Below are positions 41,922-51,270 of a stretch of DNA of 64,000 nucleotides, piece by piece (the first letter of the stretch is position 1; every line of letters begins with the position of its first letter). The notes below the pieces were generated by a model. That model made no database searches. It was not told the origin of the DNA and saw only the letters and a list, made by a program, of their open reading frames with translations. A program made the position numbers and the translations under genes. Source of the DNA: Limnohabitans sp. (GTDB lineage Bacteria; Pseudomonadota; Gammaproteobacteria; Burkholderiales; Burkholderiaceae_C); assembly GCF_023910625.1 (NCBI RefSeq), contig NZ_JAAVVW010000003.1:1426001-1490000 (forward strand), written 5' to 3'.

Positions 41922-43006
41922 ACGCCCCCTTTCTTGGGCGCTGACACATTGGCAGCCACCCAGCGCAAGCGGTAGGCCACCAGCGTGTCACACGCCAACA
42001 AACAAAACAGCAGCAAGCCCTGGAACACGCCGGTGATCGACTTGGGCAGCCCCAAGCGCGATTGGGCCAACTCGCCGCCGATGTAGAACATGCTCATCAG
42101 CACCGCCGACAGCACCATGCCCGCCGGGTGCAAGCGCCCGACAAAGGCCACGATGATCGCGGCAAACCCGTAGCCCGCAGGCACATAGGGCGTCAGTTGC
42201 CCGATGGGGCCCGCCACTTCCAAAGCGCCCGCCAAACCTGCCGCACCGCCTGAGGTGAGCAAGGCCACCCACAGCGCCTTGCGCGAAGAAAAGCCGGCAT
42301 AGCGCGCCGCCGCCGGGGCCAGCCCGCCCACCTGCTGGGCAAACCCGGCACGGGTGCGAAACAAGAACACCCACAACAAGCCCGCGCCCACCAGCGCCAT
42401 CAACAAGCCCACGCTGACGCGTGAGCCGTCCATCAAACGCGGGATCTGCGTCACCGCCTCGAAGGTTTTGGTCTGCGGAAAGTTAAATCCCGCCGGGTCT
42501 TTCCAGGGGCCATAGACCAAATAGCCCAGCACCATGTCGGCCACATACACCAGCATCAGGCTGACCAGGATTTCGTTGGCGTTGAAGCGGTCGCGCAGCA
42601 ACGCCGTGAGGCCCGCCCACAACATGCCCCCCAGCACGCCCGCCAGCAACACGGCCAGCACGATCCAGCGGCCCGTGTCTTTGTCGGCCAACAGCGCCAT
42701 GCCCCCGGCGCACACCGCGCCAATCACAAACTGCCCCTCAGCCCCGATGTTCCACACGTTGGACCGGAAGCACACCGACAAACCCAGCGCAATGATCAGC
42801 AAAGGCGTGGCCTTGACCATCAACTCGCCCAAGGCATAGCCACTTTTGATGGGCTCCCAAAAGAACATTTGCAGTCCGCGCACCGGGTCTTTGCCCAGCG
42901 CCATGAACAGCGCCACACCCAGCAGCACCGTCAGCACCAGCGCCAGCACGGGCGAGGCATAAGTCCACAGCCGCGAGGCCTGGGGCCGCATTTCAAGCTT
43001 GAGCAT
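41918..43006 (-). CDS. ABC importer permease (NupP/YufP-like), first subunit
   Basis: 362 residues from ATG 43006, overlapping the ATPase gene's last codons. Eight or nine membrane segments; KATPLLIIALGLSVCFRSNV, WNIGAEGQFVIGAVCAGG and NANEILVSLMLVYVADMVLG mark this permease group. Partner of 40998-41921 in nucleoside/purine import. Confidence 0.94.
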   Translation of the reverse strand: MLKLEMRPQASRLWTYASPVLALVLTVLLGVALFMALGKDPVRGLQMFFWEPIKSGYALGELMVKATPLLIIALGLSVCFRSNVWNIGAEGQFVIGAVCAGGMALLADKDTGRWIVLAVLLAGVLGGMLWAGLTALLRDRFNANEILVSLMLVYVADMVLGYLVYGPWKDPAGFNFPQTKTFEAVTQIPRLMDGSRVSVGLLMALVGAGLLWVFLFRTRAGFAQQVGGLAPAAARYAGFSSRKALWVALLTSGGAAGLAGALEVAGPIGQLTPYVPAGYGFAAIIVAFVGRLHPAGMVLSAVLMSMFYIGGELAQSRLGLPKSITGVFQGLLLFCLLACDTLVAYRLRWVAANVSAPKKGGV

Positions 43007-44543
43007 GCTGCGCCTCCTGTGCTTTGGCAGCGGCGTCGGGCCACAGGCCACTCATCCACTCGCCAATGCGTTCTACCGTGGCCTCGGCCCGTACCACCGA
43101 GGGCGATAAACGCCCCTTGGCGATCACATGCAATCGGTCAGACAGCTCAAACAATTCTTCCAACTCCTCACTCACCACCAACACGGCACAACCCGCGTCG
43201 CGCAGCGCCAAAATCTCGGCGCGAATCTGCGCCGCCGCGCCCACGTCCACGCCCCAAGTGGGTTGCGAGACGATGAGCAGCTTCGGGGTCGCGCTGATCT
43301 CGCGCCCCACAATGAACTTTTGCAAATTGCCACCGGACAGCGACTGCGCTGCGGCATCCGGGCCAGACGCCTTGACCTTGAAGCGCTCAATGACGCTGCG
43401 GGCCTGATCGGCCAGCGCGCCCATGCGCACCCAGCCGCCCGCGCCGACGGCCTCGCTGCGCGTGAGCAGCAGGTTTTGCGACAAGCTGAGCGAGGGCACA
43501 GCGCCCCGGCCCAGCCGCTCCTCGGGCACAAAATGCAGGCCCATCTGCCTGCGCGGCACCGGCCCCAGGGCCGCCACCGGCAGGCCCAACAAGCTCACGC
43601 TGGCCGCGCCGCACTGCACGCCCGCGCGGGTGTCTTCCCCCGACAAGGCCCACATCAATTCTTTCTGGCCGTTGCCCGACACGCCCGCCAGGCCCACCAC
43701 CTCACCCGCACGCACCTGCAAATCAATGCCGTCCAGGTCCACCCCAAACGGGTCTTGGCGCGTCAAGCTCAAACCTTTGACCGACAAAACCACCGCACCC
43801 GGCTCGCGCGCCACATGCTTCAAAGCGGGTGGCTCGGCCCCGATCATCAAGCGGCTGAGCGAGGCGTTGGACTCTTCACGCGGATCGCACACGCCCGTCA
43901 GCTTGCCGCCGCGCAGCACGGTGCAAGCGCTGCACAGCGCCCGAATCTCATGCAGCTTGTGCGAGATGTACAAAATGCTGACGCCCTGGCTGACCAGCTT
44001 GTGCAGCACCACAAAGAGTTTTTCGACCGCTTGAGGCGTCAGCACCGAAGTCGGCTCGTCCAAAATCAACAACTTGGGCTCGGTCAACAAGGCGCGGATG
44101 ATTTCCACCCGCTGCATCTCGCCCACACTCAAGGTGTGCACCGGGCGCTCGGGCTCCAGGTCCAAGCCGTACTCGCTGGCCTTGGCCACGATGCGCTCGG
44201 TCACCTCGGCCAAGCTCAGGGTTTTGTCCAGCCCCAGCCAGACGTTTTCGGCCACGGTGAGCGTGTCAAACAGGCTGAAGTGCTGAAACACCATGCTGAT
44301 GCCCAGCTTGCGCGCTTCTTGCGGGTTGCGGATGCTGACCGGCTGGCCCTTGAAAAACACCTGGCCCTCGTCGGGCTTGACCGAGCCGTAGATGATTTTC
44401 ATCAGCGTGGACTTGCCCGCGCCGTTTTCGCCCAGCACGGCATGGGCCTGGCCCGGCATCACGGTCAACGACACGTCCTGGTTGGCCACCACGCCGGGGT
44501 AGCGTTTGGTGATGCCCTGTAAAGACAAAAGGGGGGTGGTCAT
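42993..44543 (-). CDS. ABC importer ATPase with two nucleotide-binding domains (NupO/YufO-like)
   Basis: 516 residues from ATG 44543. The first domain has GENGAGKSTLMK (Walker A), LSVGEMQRVEIIRALL (signature) and LLILDEPTSVLTPQ (Walker B). The second has GVSGNGQKELMWAL, LSGGNLQKFIVGREI and LLIVSQPTWGVDVG, where Q replaces the usual catalytic Glu, as is common in sugar/nucleoside importers. It drives the importer made by the next three genes on this strand. It diverges from guaD. Confidence 0.95.
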   Translation of the reverse strand: MTTPLLSLQGITKRYPGVVANQDVSLTVMPGQAHAVLGENGAGKSTLMKIIYGSVKPDEGQVFFKGQPVSIRNPQEARKLGISMVFQHFSLFDTLTVAENVWLGLDKTLSLAEVTERIVAKASEYGLDLEPERPVHTLSVGEMQRVEIIRALLTEPKLLILDEPTSVLTPQAVEKLFVVLHKLVSQGVSILYISHKLHEIRALCSACTVLRGGKLTGVCDPREESNASLSRLMIGAEPPALKHVAREPGAVVLSVKGLSLTRQDPFGVDLDGIDLQVRAGEVVGLAGVSGNGQKELMWALSGEDTRAGVQCGAASVSLLGLPVAALGPVPRRQMGLHFVPEERLGRGAVPSLSLSQNLLLTRSEAVGAGGWVRMGALADQARSVIERFKVKASGPDAAAQSLSGGNLQKFIVGREISATPKLLIVSQPTWGVDVGAAAQIRAEILALRDAGCAVLVVSEELEELFELSDRLHVIAKGRLSPSVVRAEATVERIGEWMSGLWPDAAAKAQEAQHAQA

Positions 44544-44574
44544 GTCGGGTGCGATGGAGGGGTCTGATAAGCCA

Positions 44575-44617
44575 CTTGCAAAGTCCGTGCCCAAAGCGGC
44601 GATCTGAGCTTTGCAAG
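44575..44617. promoter_or_regulatory. Inverted repeat between the importer and guaD
   Basis: CTTGCAAAG (44575-44583) and CTTTGCAAG (44609-44617), exact complements 25 bases apart, in the 156-bp divergent control region. Possible regulator site or RNA stem; no known riboswitch pattern was confirmed. Confidence 0.45.
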
Positions 44618-44648
44618 CCAAGAGATTGCCGCACAATGTACCACTGCC

Positions 44649-44671
44649 AACACCCGCTTTTCCCGGGTGTT
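44649..44671 (+). other. Hairpin in the guaD leader
   Basis: AACACCCG and CGGGTGTT form an 8-bp stem with a 7-base loop. It covers a possible GTG start at 44667, which supports ATG 44700 as the guaD start. No U-run follows. Confidence 0.4.
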
Positions 44672-44699
44672 TATCCCCGTATTCAGACTCACCCGCACC

Positions 44700-46034
44700 A
44701 TGCGCCACGACGCCCAACTGACCGAACACCAAGCTTGGCGAGCGAGCTTGCTCTGGTTCGCCGACCCTGCCCAGCCCAAAGCCCGCCTCGAAGCCGACGG
44801 CCTGCTGGTCACCTCCCGTGAAGCCGATGGCATCGTGCGCATCCAGGCGATCGGCCCCTACCGCGAGCTGTCCAAGCAGTACCCCGGCCTGCCCGTGACC
44901 CACTGGCCCGGCCTGTGCATCGCGCCTGGCTTTGTTGATCTGCACATCCACTACCCTCAAACCGATGTCATTGGCTCGCCTGCCGAGGGCCTGCTGCCAT
45001 GGCTGGAGCACTACACCTTTCCACACGAAAAGCAGTTTTCAGAGCCCGCCTACGCCCATGAAGTGACCTCGTTTTTCATGGACGAACTGATGCGCCACGG
45101 CGTGACCACCGCCCTGTGCTTCGCCACCGCCCACCCCGAATCGGTCGATGTGTTCATGGCCGAGGCGCTAAAACGCCGTCTGCGCATGGTCACCGGCAAA
45201 GTGCTGCAAGACCGCCACAGCCCCGACGGCCTGCGCGACACCGACACCAACTTGAGCCTGCGCCAGACCGAAGCCCTGATTCGCCGCTGGCACGGCGTGG
45301 ACCGCCTGGGCTACGCCATCACGCCGCGCTTTGCCCCCACCAGCACACAGGCCCAGTTGCACGGTGCGGGTGAGATCGCGCAGCAATTCCCCGACGTGTG
45401 GATTCAATCGCACGTGGCCGAAAACCTCGATGAAATTCGCTGGGTGCACGAACTGTTTCCCGATGCGCGCAGCTACCTCGATGTGTACGACTGCGCCGGT
45501 CTCCTGCGCCAGCGCTCGGTGTATGCGCACTGCATTTATTTGGACGAAGCCGACCGCCGTCGGATGGCCGAAGTCGGTGCAACGGCTGCCGTCAGCCCCA
45601 CCAGCAACCTGTTTTTGGGCAGCGGCTTTTTTGACTACACCGCGTCAGACGAGGCAGGTCTGCGCTACGGATTGGCCAGCGATGTGGGCGGCGGCACCAG
45701 TTTCTGCCCCTTTCACACCATGCACGCGGCCTACACCGTGGCCAGGCAAAGTGTGGGCCGCCCCGGCATCAGCCTCGCGCCAGAGCACCTGTGGTGGCAG
45801 CACACGGCGGGGGCCGCCGATGCGCTTGGTCTGAGCGGGAAAGTGGGCAACCTGCTGCCCGGCTGCGAAGCCGACTTTGTGGTGCTCAACCCCCAAGCCA
45901 CGCCGCTGCTGGCGCGCCGAACCGCACAAACCGAGACGCTGGCCGAATGGCTGTTTGCGCTGATCGTGCTGGGCGATGAACGCTTGATTGCGCACACGGT
46001 GGTGCAGGGGCAGCCCGTGAACATCGGTCGATAG
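44700..46034 (+). CDS. guaD: Guanine deaminase
   Basis: 444 residues from ATG 44700; a GTG at 44667 would add 11 residues. Zinc site PGFVDLHIHYPQTDVIGSPA (HxH), then HVAENLDEI, YAHCIYLDEAD and GLASDVGGGTSFCPFHTM (Asp), all as in guanine deaminases. PWLEHYTFPHEKQF is a further hallmark. It turns guanine into xanthine and ammonia, feeding XdhAB. It is divergent from the purine importer. Confidence 0.95.
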   Translation: MRHDAQLTEHQAWRASLLWFADPAQPKARLEADGLLVTSREADGIVRIQAIGPYRELSKQYPGLPVTHWPGLCIAPGFVDLHIHYPQTDVIGSPAEGLLPWLEHYTFPHEKQFSEPAYAHEVTSFFMDELMRHGVTTALCFATAHPESVDVFMAEALKRRLRMVTGKVLQDRHSPDGLRDTDTNLSLRQTEALIRRWHGVDRLGYAITPRFAPTSTQAQLHGAGEIAQQFPDVWIQSHVAENLDEIRWVHELFPDARSYLDVYDCAGLLRQRSVYAHCIYLDEADRRRMAEVGATAAVSPTSNLFLGSGFFDYTASDEAGLRYGLASDVGGGTSFCPFHTMHAAYTVARQSVGRPGISLAPEHLWWQHTAGAADALGLSGKVGNLLPGCEADFVVLNPQATPLLARRTAQTETLAEWLFALIVLGDERLIAHTVVQGQPVNIGR

Positions 46035-46058
46035 CAACACGCTGACCGACAATCGGGC

Positions 46059-46295
46059 ATGACCTCGAACGAAGAGCACCCCGTCATCGACCCGTCCATG
46101 TCCCAGCGCGCATCCGTGCGCCGGGGCATTGCGCAGTATCAAGAACGCCTGCAAGCTGCAGGCCACGACTTCCGCGAACCGCCACCCGAGCCCACTTCAT
46201 GCTGCGGGCGCGGCTGCAATGGCTGTGTGTGGGAAAGCTACGACGCCGCGCTGATGTTCTGGTACGAAGATGCGGGAGCTTTGCTGGCCGGATAA
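46059..46295 (+). CDS. Small Cys-rich oxidoreductase-like-domain protein
   Basis: 78 residues. REPPPEPTSCCGRGCNGCVW, then ESYDAALMFWYEDA matches the short 'oxidoreductase-like' domain (PF09791), with four Cys in CC-x3-C-x2-C spacing. A metal or Fe-S role is possible but not proven. It follows guaD by 24 bases. Confidence 0.85.
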   Translation: MTSNEEHPVIDPSMSQRASVRRGIAQYQERLQAAGHDFREPPPEPTSCCGRGCNGCVWESYDAALMFWYEDAGALLAG

Positions 46296-46310
46296 GCCAC
46301 CGAGCAAGTC

Positions 46311-46640
46311 TCAAACGGACAAAGCGACCAGCAACTCCTGCACATTTGTGGGCCGAACCAACCTCCCCACTTCTTGCCCATCTTGCAACAGCACCAGCGT
46401 AGGCCAGAGCTTGACCCGGTAACTGCGGCCCAGCGCTTTGCCTGGGCCGTCTTCAATTTTCAGATACTGCCATTGCGGGTGCTGTGCAAGCGCTTCCTCC
46501 AAAAAGGGTTTTGCGGCGCGGCAGTGCCCGCACCAATCGGTGCCGAATTCCAACAGGGTCAGGCCACGCAAAGCGTCCAGATCGGCACGCCTGGGCAGTT
46601 CAATGTCACTGAGATAAGGTTTGTTTGTCACCATCGCCAA
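46311..46640 (-). CDS. Thioredoxin-like protein with CGHC active site
   Basis: 109 residues (ATG 46640, or ATG 46634). LLEFGTDWCGHCRAAKPFLE holds the CGHC pair and KLWPTLVLLQDGQEVGRLVR the cis-Pro loop. CGHC is the protein-disulfide-isomerase type rather than CGPC. No signal peptide, so cytoplasmic. Confidence 0.92.
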   Translation of the reverse strand: MAMVTNKPYLSDIELPRRADLDALRGLTLLEFGTDWCGHCRAAKPFLEEALAQHPQWQYLKIEDGPGKALGRSYRVKLWPTLVLLQDGQEVGRLVRPTNVQELLVALSV

Positions 46641-46668
46641 GTTGTCTTCAGATGTAGTACCGAACCCG

Positions 46669-47295
46669 TCACACCCCGGCCAAGTCCCGAAGGGCTTGCG
46701 GGTTGGGTAAGCCTAGCACGCGGCCGCTGCCACTGATGAGCTGGCGCTCGCGCAAGTGGCGCAGCACACGCGAAAAGGTTTCAGGGGCGATGCCCAGTTG
46801 CGCTGCGATGGTGCGTTTGCGCTCTGTCAGCTTCACGGCCAAACTGCCCGACTGATCGGTGGTTTGGGCGTGTCGCAGCAGCCATTCGGCGCATCGCGCA
46901 TCGGCGTCTTTGGCCACTCGACTGACGGCCAGTTCGCTTTGTTGGCGCTGCGAACGCGCCATGTCCATGAGCAGGTTCTGCGAGGCCTCGGGCAAAGCCT
47001 GCACTTCGGCCACAAAGTCGGGCACGCTCACGTACTGCACATGCACCTCGGTCTCGGCCACCGCGTCAACCGCGTGCGGCAAGCCCAGCAAGCCCGATGC
47101 GGCCTCTAGCCAGAAGGGTCCTTCCACCACGCCCAACTGGTGCGCCATGTGGCCATCCGCCATCACCCCCAGCACCACGCGCCCCTGCATGACATGCACG
47201 ATGCGGTCTACCGCGTCACCTCGGTGCAGCAACACAGTGCCTGCTAACACGGGGTCTGCGGGTTCGGACAAAGGGGGCAAAGAGGTATCCAACAT
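46669..47295 (-). CDS. Crp/Fnr-family transcriptional regulator
   Basis: 208 residues from ATG 47295 (ATG 47307 possible). Cyclic-nucleotide-binding-like N-terminal barrel (LAGTVLLHRGDAVDRIVHVM, QGRVVLGV) and a C-terminal winged helix (ERKRTIAAQLGIAPETFSRVLRHLRE), where ETFSRVLR is the recognition helix. No Cys cluster of Fnr type. A target next to it is likely but not shown. Confidence 0.9.
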   Translation of the reverse strand: MLDTSLPPLSEPADPVLAGTVLLHRGDAVDRIVHVMQGRVVLGVMADGHMAHQLGVVEGPFWLEAASGLLGLPHAVDAVAETEVHVQYVSVPDFVAEVQALPEASQNLLMDMARSQRQQSELAVSRVAKDADARCAEWLLRHAQTTDQSGSLAVKLTERKRTIAAQLGIAPETFSRVLRHLRERQLISGSGRVLGLPNPQALRDLAGV

Positions 47296-47357
47296 GGTGG
47301 AGCCCAATGTGCCAGAGCCCCAGCCTGTGGGCTTTGACGCAAATCAATGAGGCCCCA

Positions 47358-48698
47358 TCATCTCACCAGGATCGCCCGAAAGTCGTTCACATTGGTGTGC
47401 GTAGGCCCGGTGATGACCAGGTCGCCCAGCGGCTCAAAGAAGCCGTAAGCATCGTTGCGCTGCAAGTGTTCGCTCACTTTTAGCCCTTTTTCGGCAGCAC
47501 GTGCCAGCGTATCAGGGGTCACTTGCGCGCCGGCGTTGTCTTCGATACCGTCGATGCCGTCGGTGTCGGCCGCCAGCGCCCAGACGCCCGGCTGGCCTTG
47601 CAAGGCCTCCGCCAAGCCCATGCAAAACTCGCCCGCCCGCCCACCGCGCCCACGGGGCGTGCCCGCTGGCTGGGGCTTGATGGTCACCGTGGTTTCGCCG
47701 CCGCTCAAAATCACGCAAGGCTTGGTAAAAGGCCCCAGCCCCTTGGCCGCCGCACGCGCCAGCGCCGCGTGCACCTTGGCCACCTCGCGTGACTCGCCCT
47801 CAATCTCGTCACTCAGGATGTAGGCGTTCAGCCCCATCTCACGCGCTGCAGCGGCTGCCGCCTCGAGCGACTGCTGAGGCGTGGCGATCATGTGCACGCT
47901 GTGGCCCACAAACACGGGCGAGCCAGGTTTGGGCGTTTCCCAAACGCCCGACTGCAAGGCCTGCAGCACCGAGTCGGGCACGTTGATCGCATAGCGCTTG
48001 AGAATGGCCAGCGCATCGGCGCAGGTGCTGGCATCGGGCACGGTGGGGCCGCTGGCGATGATGGACGGGTCGTCGCCCGGCACATCGCTGATCGTGAGCG
48101 TGACCACCCGCGCAGGCGCGCAAGCGGCCGCCAGACGCCCGCCCTTGATGCGCGAGAGGTGTTTGCGCAGACAGTTCATCTCAGAAATATTGGCCCCGCT
48201 GGCGAGCAGTTGGCGATTGATGTCTTGCTTGAGCTGCAAGCTGATGCCATCGGCGGGCAAAGTCAGCAAAGACGAGCCGCCGCCCGAAATCAGGCACAGC
48301 ACCAGGTCGTCGGCGGTCAGGCCTTTGGTGAGTTCCAAAATCCGCTCAGCCGCTAGCAACCCTGCAGCATCGGGCACCGGATGCGAGGCCTCGACCACCT
48401 CGATGCGCGCTGGCAAGCCCGCCGGACGCGGCGGGGTGTGGCCATAGCGCGTGACGACCAGACCCGACAGTGGCGCGTCCTGGGGCCACAGGGCCTCGAC
48501 CGCTTGCGCCATCGCCCCGCCCGCCTTGCCAGCGCCCAGCACCAGGGTGCGGCCCTTGGCAGGATCTGGCGGAGCAGGCAAATGGGCCGCCGTGTTGTGC
48601 AGCGGCAAGGCACGTTGCACCGCCACGTCGTAAAGCGCTTTCAAAAAGGCAGAGGGATCTTGGGTCAAGCTGGAGATGTGGGGCTGGGCGTCTTGCAT
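47358..48698 (-). CDS. Glycerate 2-kinase / MOFRL-domain protein (TtuD type)
   Basis: 446 residues from ATG 48698. GRTLVLGAGKAGGAMAQAVE near the start, ISGGGSSLLTLPADGISL, NCLRKHLSRIKGGRLA and the MOFRL region VILSGGETTVTI, GGRAGEFCMGLAEAL, ADTDGIDG. These enzymes phosphorylate glycerate, the product of glyoxylate use, which fits the end of urate/allantoin breakdown. Divergent from the deaminase gene at 48736. Confidence 0.92.
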   Translation of the reverse strand: MQDAQPHISSLTQDPSAFLKALYDVAVQRALPLHNTAAHLPAPPDPAKGRTLVLGAGKAGGAMAQAVEALWPQDAPLSGLVVTRYGHTPPRPAGLPARIEVVEASHPVPDAAGLLAAERILELTKGLTADDLVLCLISGGGSSLLTLPADGISLQLKQDINRQLLASGANISEMNCLRKHLSRIKGGRLAAACAPARVVTLTISDVPGDDPSIIASGPTVPDASTCADALAILKRYAINVPDSVLQALQSGVWETPKPGSPVFVGHSVHMIATPQQSLEAAAAAAREMGLNAYILSDEIEGESREVAKVHAALARAAAKGLGPFTKPCVILSGGETTVTIKPQPAGTPRGRGGRAGEFCMGLAEALQGQPGVWALAADTDGIDGIEDNAGAQVTPDTLARAAEKGLKVSEHLQRNDAYGFFEPLGDLVITGPTHTNVNDFRAILVR

Positions 48699-48735
48699 GG
48701 GCAAATTGTGCCCCACGGCAGGTAAAGTTCGTCCC

Positions 48736-50166
48736 ATGACCACGCTGCTCATCCACCGCGCCCGCTGCATCGCCACCATGGACGATGCGAACACCGAACT
48801 CCAAGACGCCTCGCTCCTGATACGCGATGGCCGCATCGAGCGAATCATTTCCGCCACTGAAAACACCGACGAACTGGTCAAGCAAGTCGACGAAGTGATC
48901 GACGCCCGCCGCCATGTGGTGGTGCCGGGCTTGATCAACACGCACCACCACATGGTCCAGTCGCTCACGCGGGCGATTCCGGGGGTGCAAAACGCCGAGT
49001 TGTTTTCTTGGCTGCAGGGCCTTTATCCGATCTGGGTGGGCCTCACGCCTGAAATGGTGCGTGTCTCAGGCCAGGTGACCATGGCCGAGCTGCAGCTGAG
49101 CGGCTGCACCACCAGCTCTGACCACCTCTACATCTACCCCAACGGCGTGCGGCTGGACGACAGCATCGAAGCGGCGCACACCATGGGCATGCGCTTCACC
49201 GCCACACGCGGCAGCATGAGCGTGGGGCAGTCGCAAGGTGGCCTGCCGCCCGACAGCGTGGTCGAAAAAGAACCCGCCATCTTGAAAGAAACCCAGCGCC
49301 TGATTGAGACTTGGCACGACGCCAGCTACGGATCGATGACGCATGTGGCCGTGGCCCCCTGCTCACCCTTCAGCGTGAGTCAGGACCTGATGCGCGAATC
49401 TGCCAAATTGGCCCGCACCCACGGCGTGCGCCTGCACACCCACCTGGCCGAAAACGACCACGACGTCGCATATACGAAAGAAAAATTCAACTGCACGCCG
49501 GCGCAATACGCCGAGAACCTGGGCTGGGTGGGTCACGACGTGTGGCACGCCCACGGCGTGAAGCTGGACGACCAAGGCACGTATTTGTTTGCCCGAACAC
49601 GCACCGGCATCGCCCACTGCCCCTGCAGCAACATGCGCCTGGCCAGCGGCATCTTGCCGCTGCGCAAAATGCTCGATGCAGGCGTGCCCATTGGTCTGGG
49701 CGTGGACGGCAGCGCGAGCAACGACGCGGCGCACCTGCTGAACGAAGCCCGCCAAGCCATGCTGCTGGCCCGCGTGGGCAGGGCCATGGAGCCACCGCGC
49801 GTTGAAGACGGGCGCACCGTGTACGGCTGTGACCGAGGCCCCGCCGAAATGACACCCCGCGACGCCCTGCGCCTGGCCACACGCGGCGGCGCCGAAGTGC
49901 TGGGTCGCGCCCACGAACTGGGGCAAATCAAGGCAGGCTATTGCGCCGACATCGCCCTGTTCCGCACCGACACCCTCAGCATGGCGGGCGGCGCGGTGCA
50001 CGACCCGGTGGGCGCGCTGCTGTTGTGCGCCAGCGACAACGCCGACTACACCATCGTCAACGGGCGCGTGGTGGTGCGCCAGGGCGAGATTGCCACGGTG
50101 GACATGGGGCCGCTGATTGAGCGGCACAACCAACTGGCGATGCAGTTGGTGTTGGGGGCAGCTTAA
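48736..50166 (+). CDS. 8-oxoguanine deaminase-type amidohydrolase
   Basis: 476 residues from ATG 48736. Metal site PGLINTHHHMVQSLTRAIPG (HxH), THLAENDHD (His), HCPCSNMRLASGI and GLGVDGSASNDAAHLLNEAR (Asp). The group was long called hydroxydechloroatrazine ethylaminohydrolase; members with this SSDHLYIYPNG pattern deaminate 8-oxoguanine to urate. It would feed PuuD directly. Confidence 0.9.
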   Translation: MTTLLIHRARCIATMDDANTELQDASLLIRDGRIERIISATENTDELVKQVDEVIDARRHVVVPGLINTHHHMVQSLTRAIPGVQNAELFSWLQGLYPIWVGLTPEMVRVSGQVTMAELQLSGCTTSSDHLYIYPNGVRLDDSIEAAHTMGMRFTATRGSMSVGQSQGGLPPDSVVEKEPAILKETQRLIETWHDASYGSMTHVAVAPCSPFSVSQDLMRESAKLARTHGVRLHTHLAENDHDVAYTKEKFNCTPAQYAENLGWVGHDVWHAHGVKLDDQGTYLFARTRTGIAHCPCSNMRLASGILPLRKMLDAGVPIGLGVDGSASNDAAHLLNEARQAMLLARVGRAMEPPRVEDGRTVYGCDRGPAEMTPRDALRLATRGGAEVLGRAHELGQIKAGYCADIALFRTDTLSMAGGAVHDPVGALLLCASDNADYTIVNGRVVVRQGEIATVDMGPLIERHNQLAMQLVLGAA

Positions 50167-50220
50167 GTTTCCAATCTCTGGACGCCTTTAGCTAAAATAG
50201 CCATCCATCAGGAGCCCGCC

Positions 50221-50490
50221 ATGCAAATCACCGCCACCGAAGCAAAAAACCGTTTTGGCAGCATTTGCGCCCTTGCCAAGCGCGAACCCGTATTTGTAGA
50301 AAAAGCGGGGCAAATAGACACCGTCATCTTGTCGGCTGAGCAATACCGGGCTTTACAAGCCAATCAAAACAGCAGCAGTCTGGCTGCACGCAAGAAGAAG
50401 TTTGAAACTGAATTTGGCGACTGGATTGCCGCGCAGAACACTTGGGTAGAAAAGCAAGGCATCCCCGGTGCCGACTTGCGGCCTTGGTAA
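50221..50490 (+). CDS. Phd/YefM-family antitoxin
   Basis: 89 residues. MQITATEAKNRFGSICALAK, then EPVFVEKAGQIDTVILSAEQ is the Phd fold; the C-terminal arm (FETEFGDWIAAQNTWVEKQG) is acidic. AGGAG lies 6 bases before ATG 50221. It is followed after 6 bases by a CcdB-type toxin, an uncommon partner for Phd. Confidence 0.92.
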   Translation: MQITATEAKNRFGSICALAKREPVFVEKAGQIDTVILSAEQYRALQANQNSSSLAARKKKFETEFGDWIAAQNTWVEKQGIPGADLRPW

Positions 50491-50496
50491 AACGCC

Positions 50497-50811
50497 ATGG
50501 CGCAGTTTGATGTTTACGCCAATCCCAGCGAGAGCGCTGCGCACGGCATTCCCTATGTGGTGGTCGTGCAGAGTGACTTGCTGGATGCATTGGCCACACG
50601 CATGACCATTCCTTTGGCCACTCTTGAATTTGCAGAAAAGTCACCTGACAAACTTTGCCCCGTGGTTACAGTCAGCGGCCAGCGCCTGCGCGCACTGGCC
50701 CATTACACGGCACCCTTGCCCACGCGCAGCTTGCGGCAAGTGGAGGGCAATTTGGCAGCGCAAGCCAGCACACTGATTGCGGCGATGGACGTGGTGGTTT
50801 CAGGGGTTTAG
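50497..50811 (+). CDS. CcdB-family toxin
   Basis: 104 residues, the normal length. AQFDVYANPSESAAHGIPYV, then VVVQSDLLDALATRMTIPL and PLPTRSLRQVEGNLAAQAST match CcdB, a gyrase poison. The last residues are ASTLIAAMDVVVSGV; CcdB usually needs a Trp-Gly-Ile end, which is VSGV here, so gyrase poisoning may be weaker. Confidence 0.9.
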   Translation: MAQFDVYANPSESAAHGIPYVVVVQSDLLDALATRMTIPLATLEFAEKSPDKLCPVVTVSGQRLRALAHYTAPLPTRSLRQVEGNLAAQASTLIAAMDVVVSGV

Positions 50812-50927
50812 CCACCGAACGCCTTTGGCGTAGCACTTTTCAGCGTCAGAAACCCCGCCGATATCCTCGCACTCAGATCACAAGTCTTTCGCCCCCAACG
50901 CCAACGCAAGCTGTCTACACTGTGGCC

Positions 50928-51266
50928 ATGATCCAAGGCCTCGTTCAACTCTTCATCTTCCAAGCCCTGGGCGAGCTGCTCTCCAAGTTCGCCCTGCCCT
51001 TCATCCCCGGCCCGGTGCTGGGTCTGGTGTTGTTGCTGGCGTTTTTGGCGCTGCGTGGCCATGTGCCCGCGTCCATGGACCTGGTGGGCAGCAGCATCTT
51101 GCAGCACTTGGGGCTGTTGTTCATTCCGGCGTCGGTGGGGGTGGTGCTTTATTTGCCGGTGCTGCGGGCCCATGCCTGGGCCATCAGCGCGGCGCTGGTG
51201 ATCAGCGTGCTGGCCACGGTGGCGGTGACGGCACTTGTGCTCAAGCTGCTGGCACCCAAGGACTGA
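50928..51266 (+). CDS. LrgA/CidA-family holin-like membrane protein
   Basis: 112 residues with four membrane segments. FQALGELLSKFALPFIPGPV, then LGLVLLLAFLALRG and FIPASVGVVLYLPVL are LrgA/CidA features. With LrgB it influences murein hydrolase activity and pyruvate or small-acid movement. The start is ATG 50928; LrgB follows after 4 bases. Confidence 0.92.
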   Translation: MIQGLVQLFIFQALGELLSKFALPFIPGPVLGLVLLLAFLALRGHVPASMDLVGSSILQHLGLLFIPASVGVVLYLPVLRAHAWAISAALVISVLATVAVTALVLKLLAPKD

Positions 51267-51270
51267 GGCC

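Noticed and set aside
44544-44699. A xanthine- or guanine-binding riboswitch before guaD
   Set aside because: Two stems are present, but I could not match the conserved loop bases of any purine riboswitch class, so only the inverted repeats are reported.
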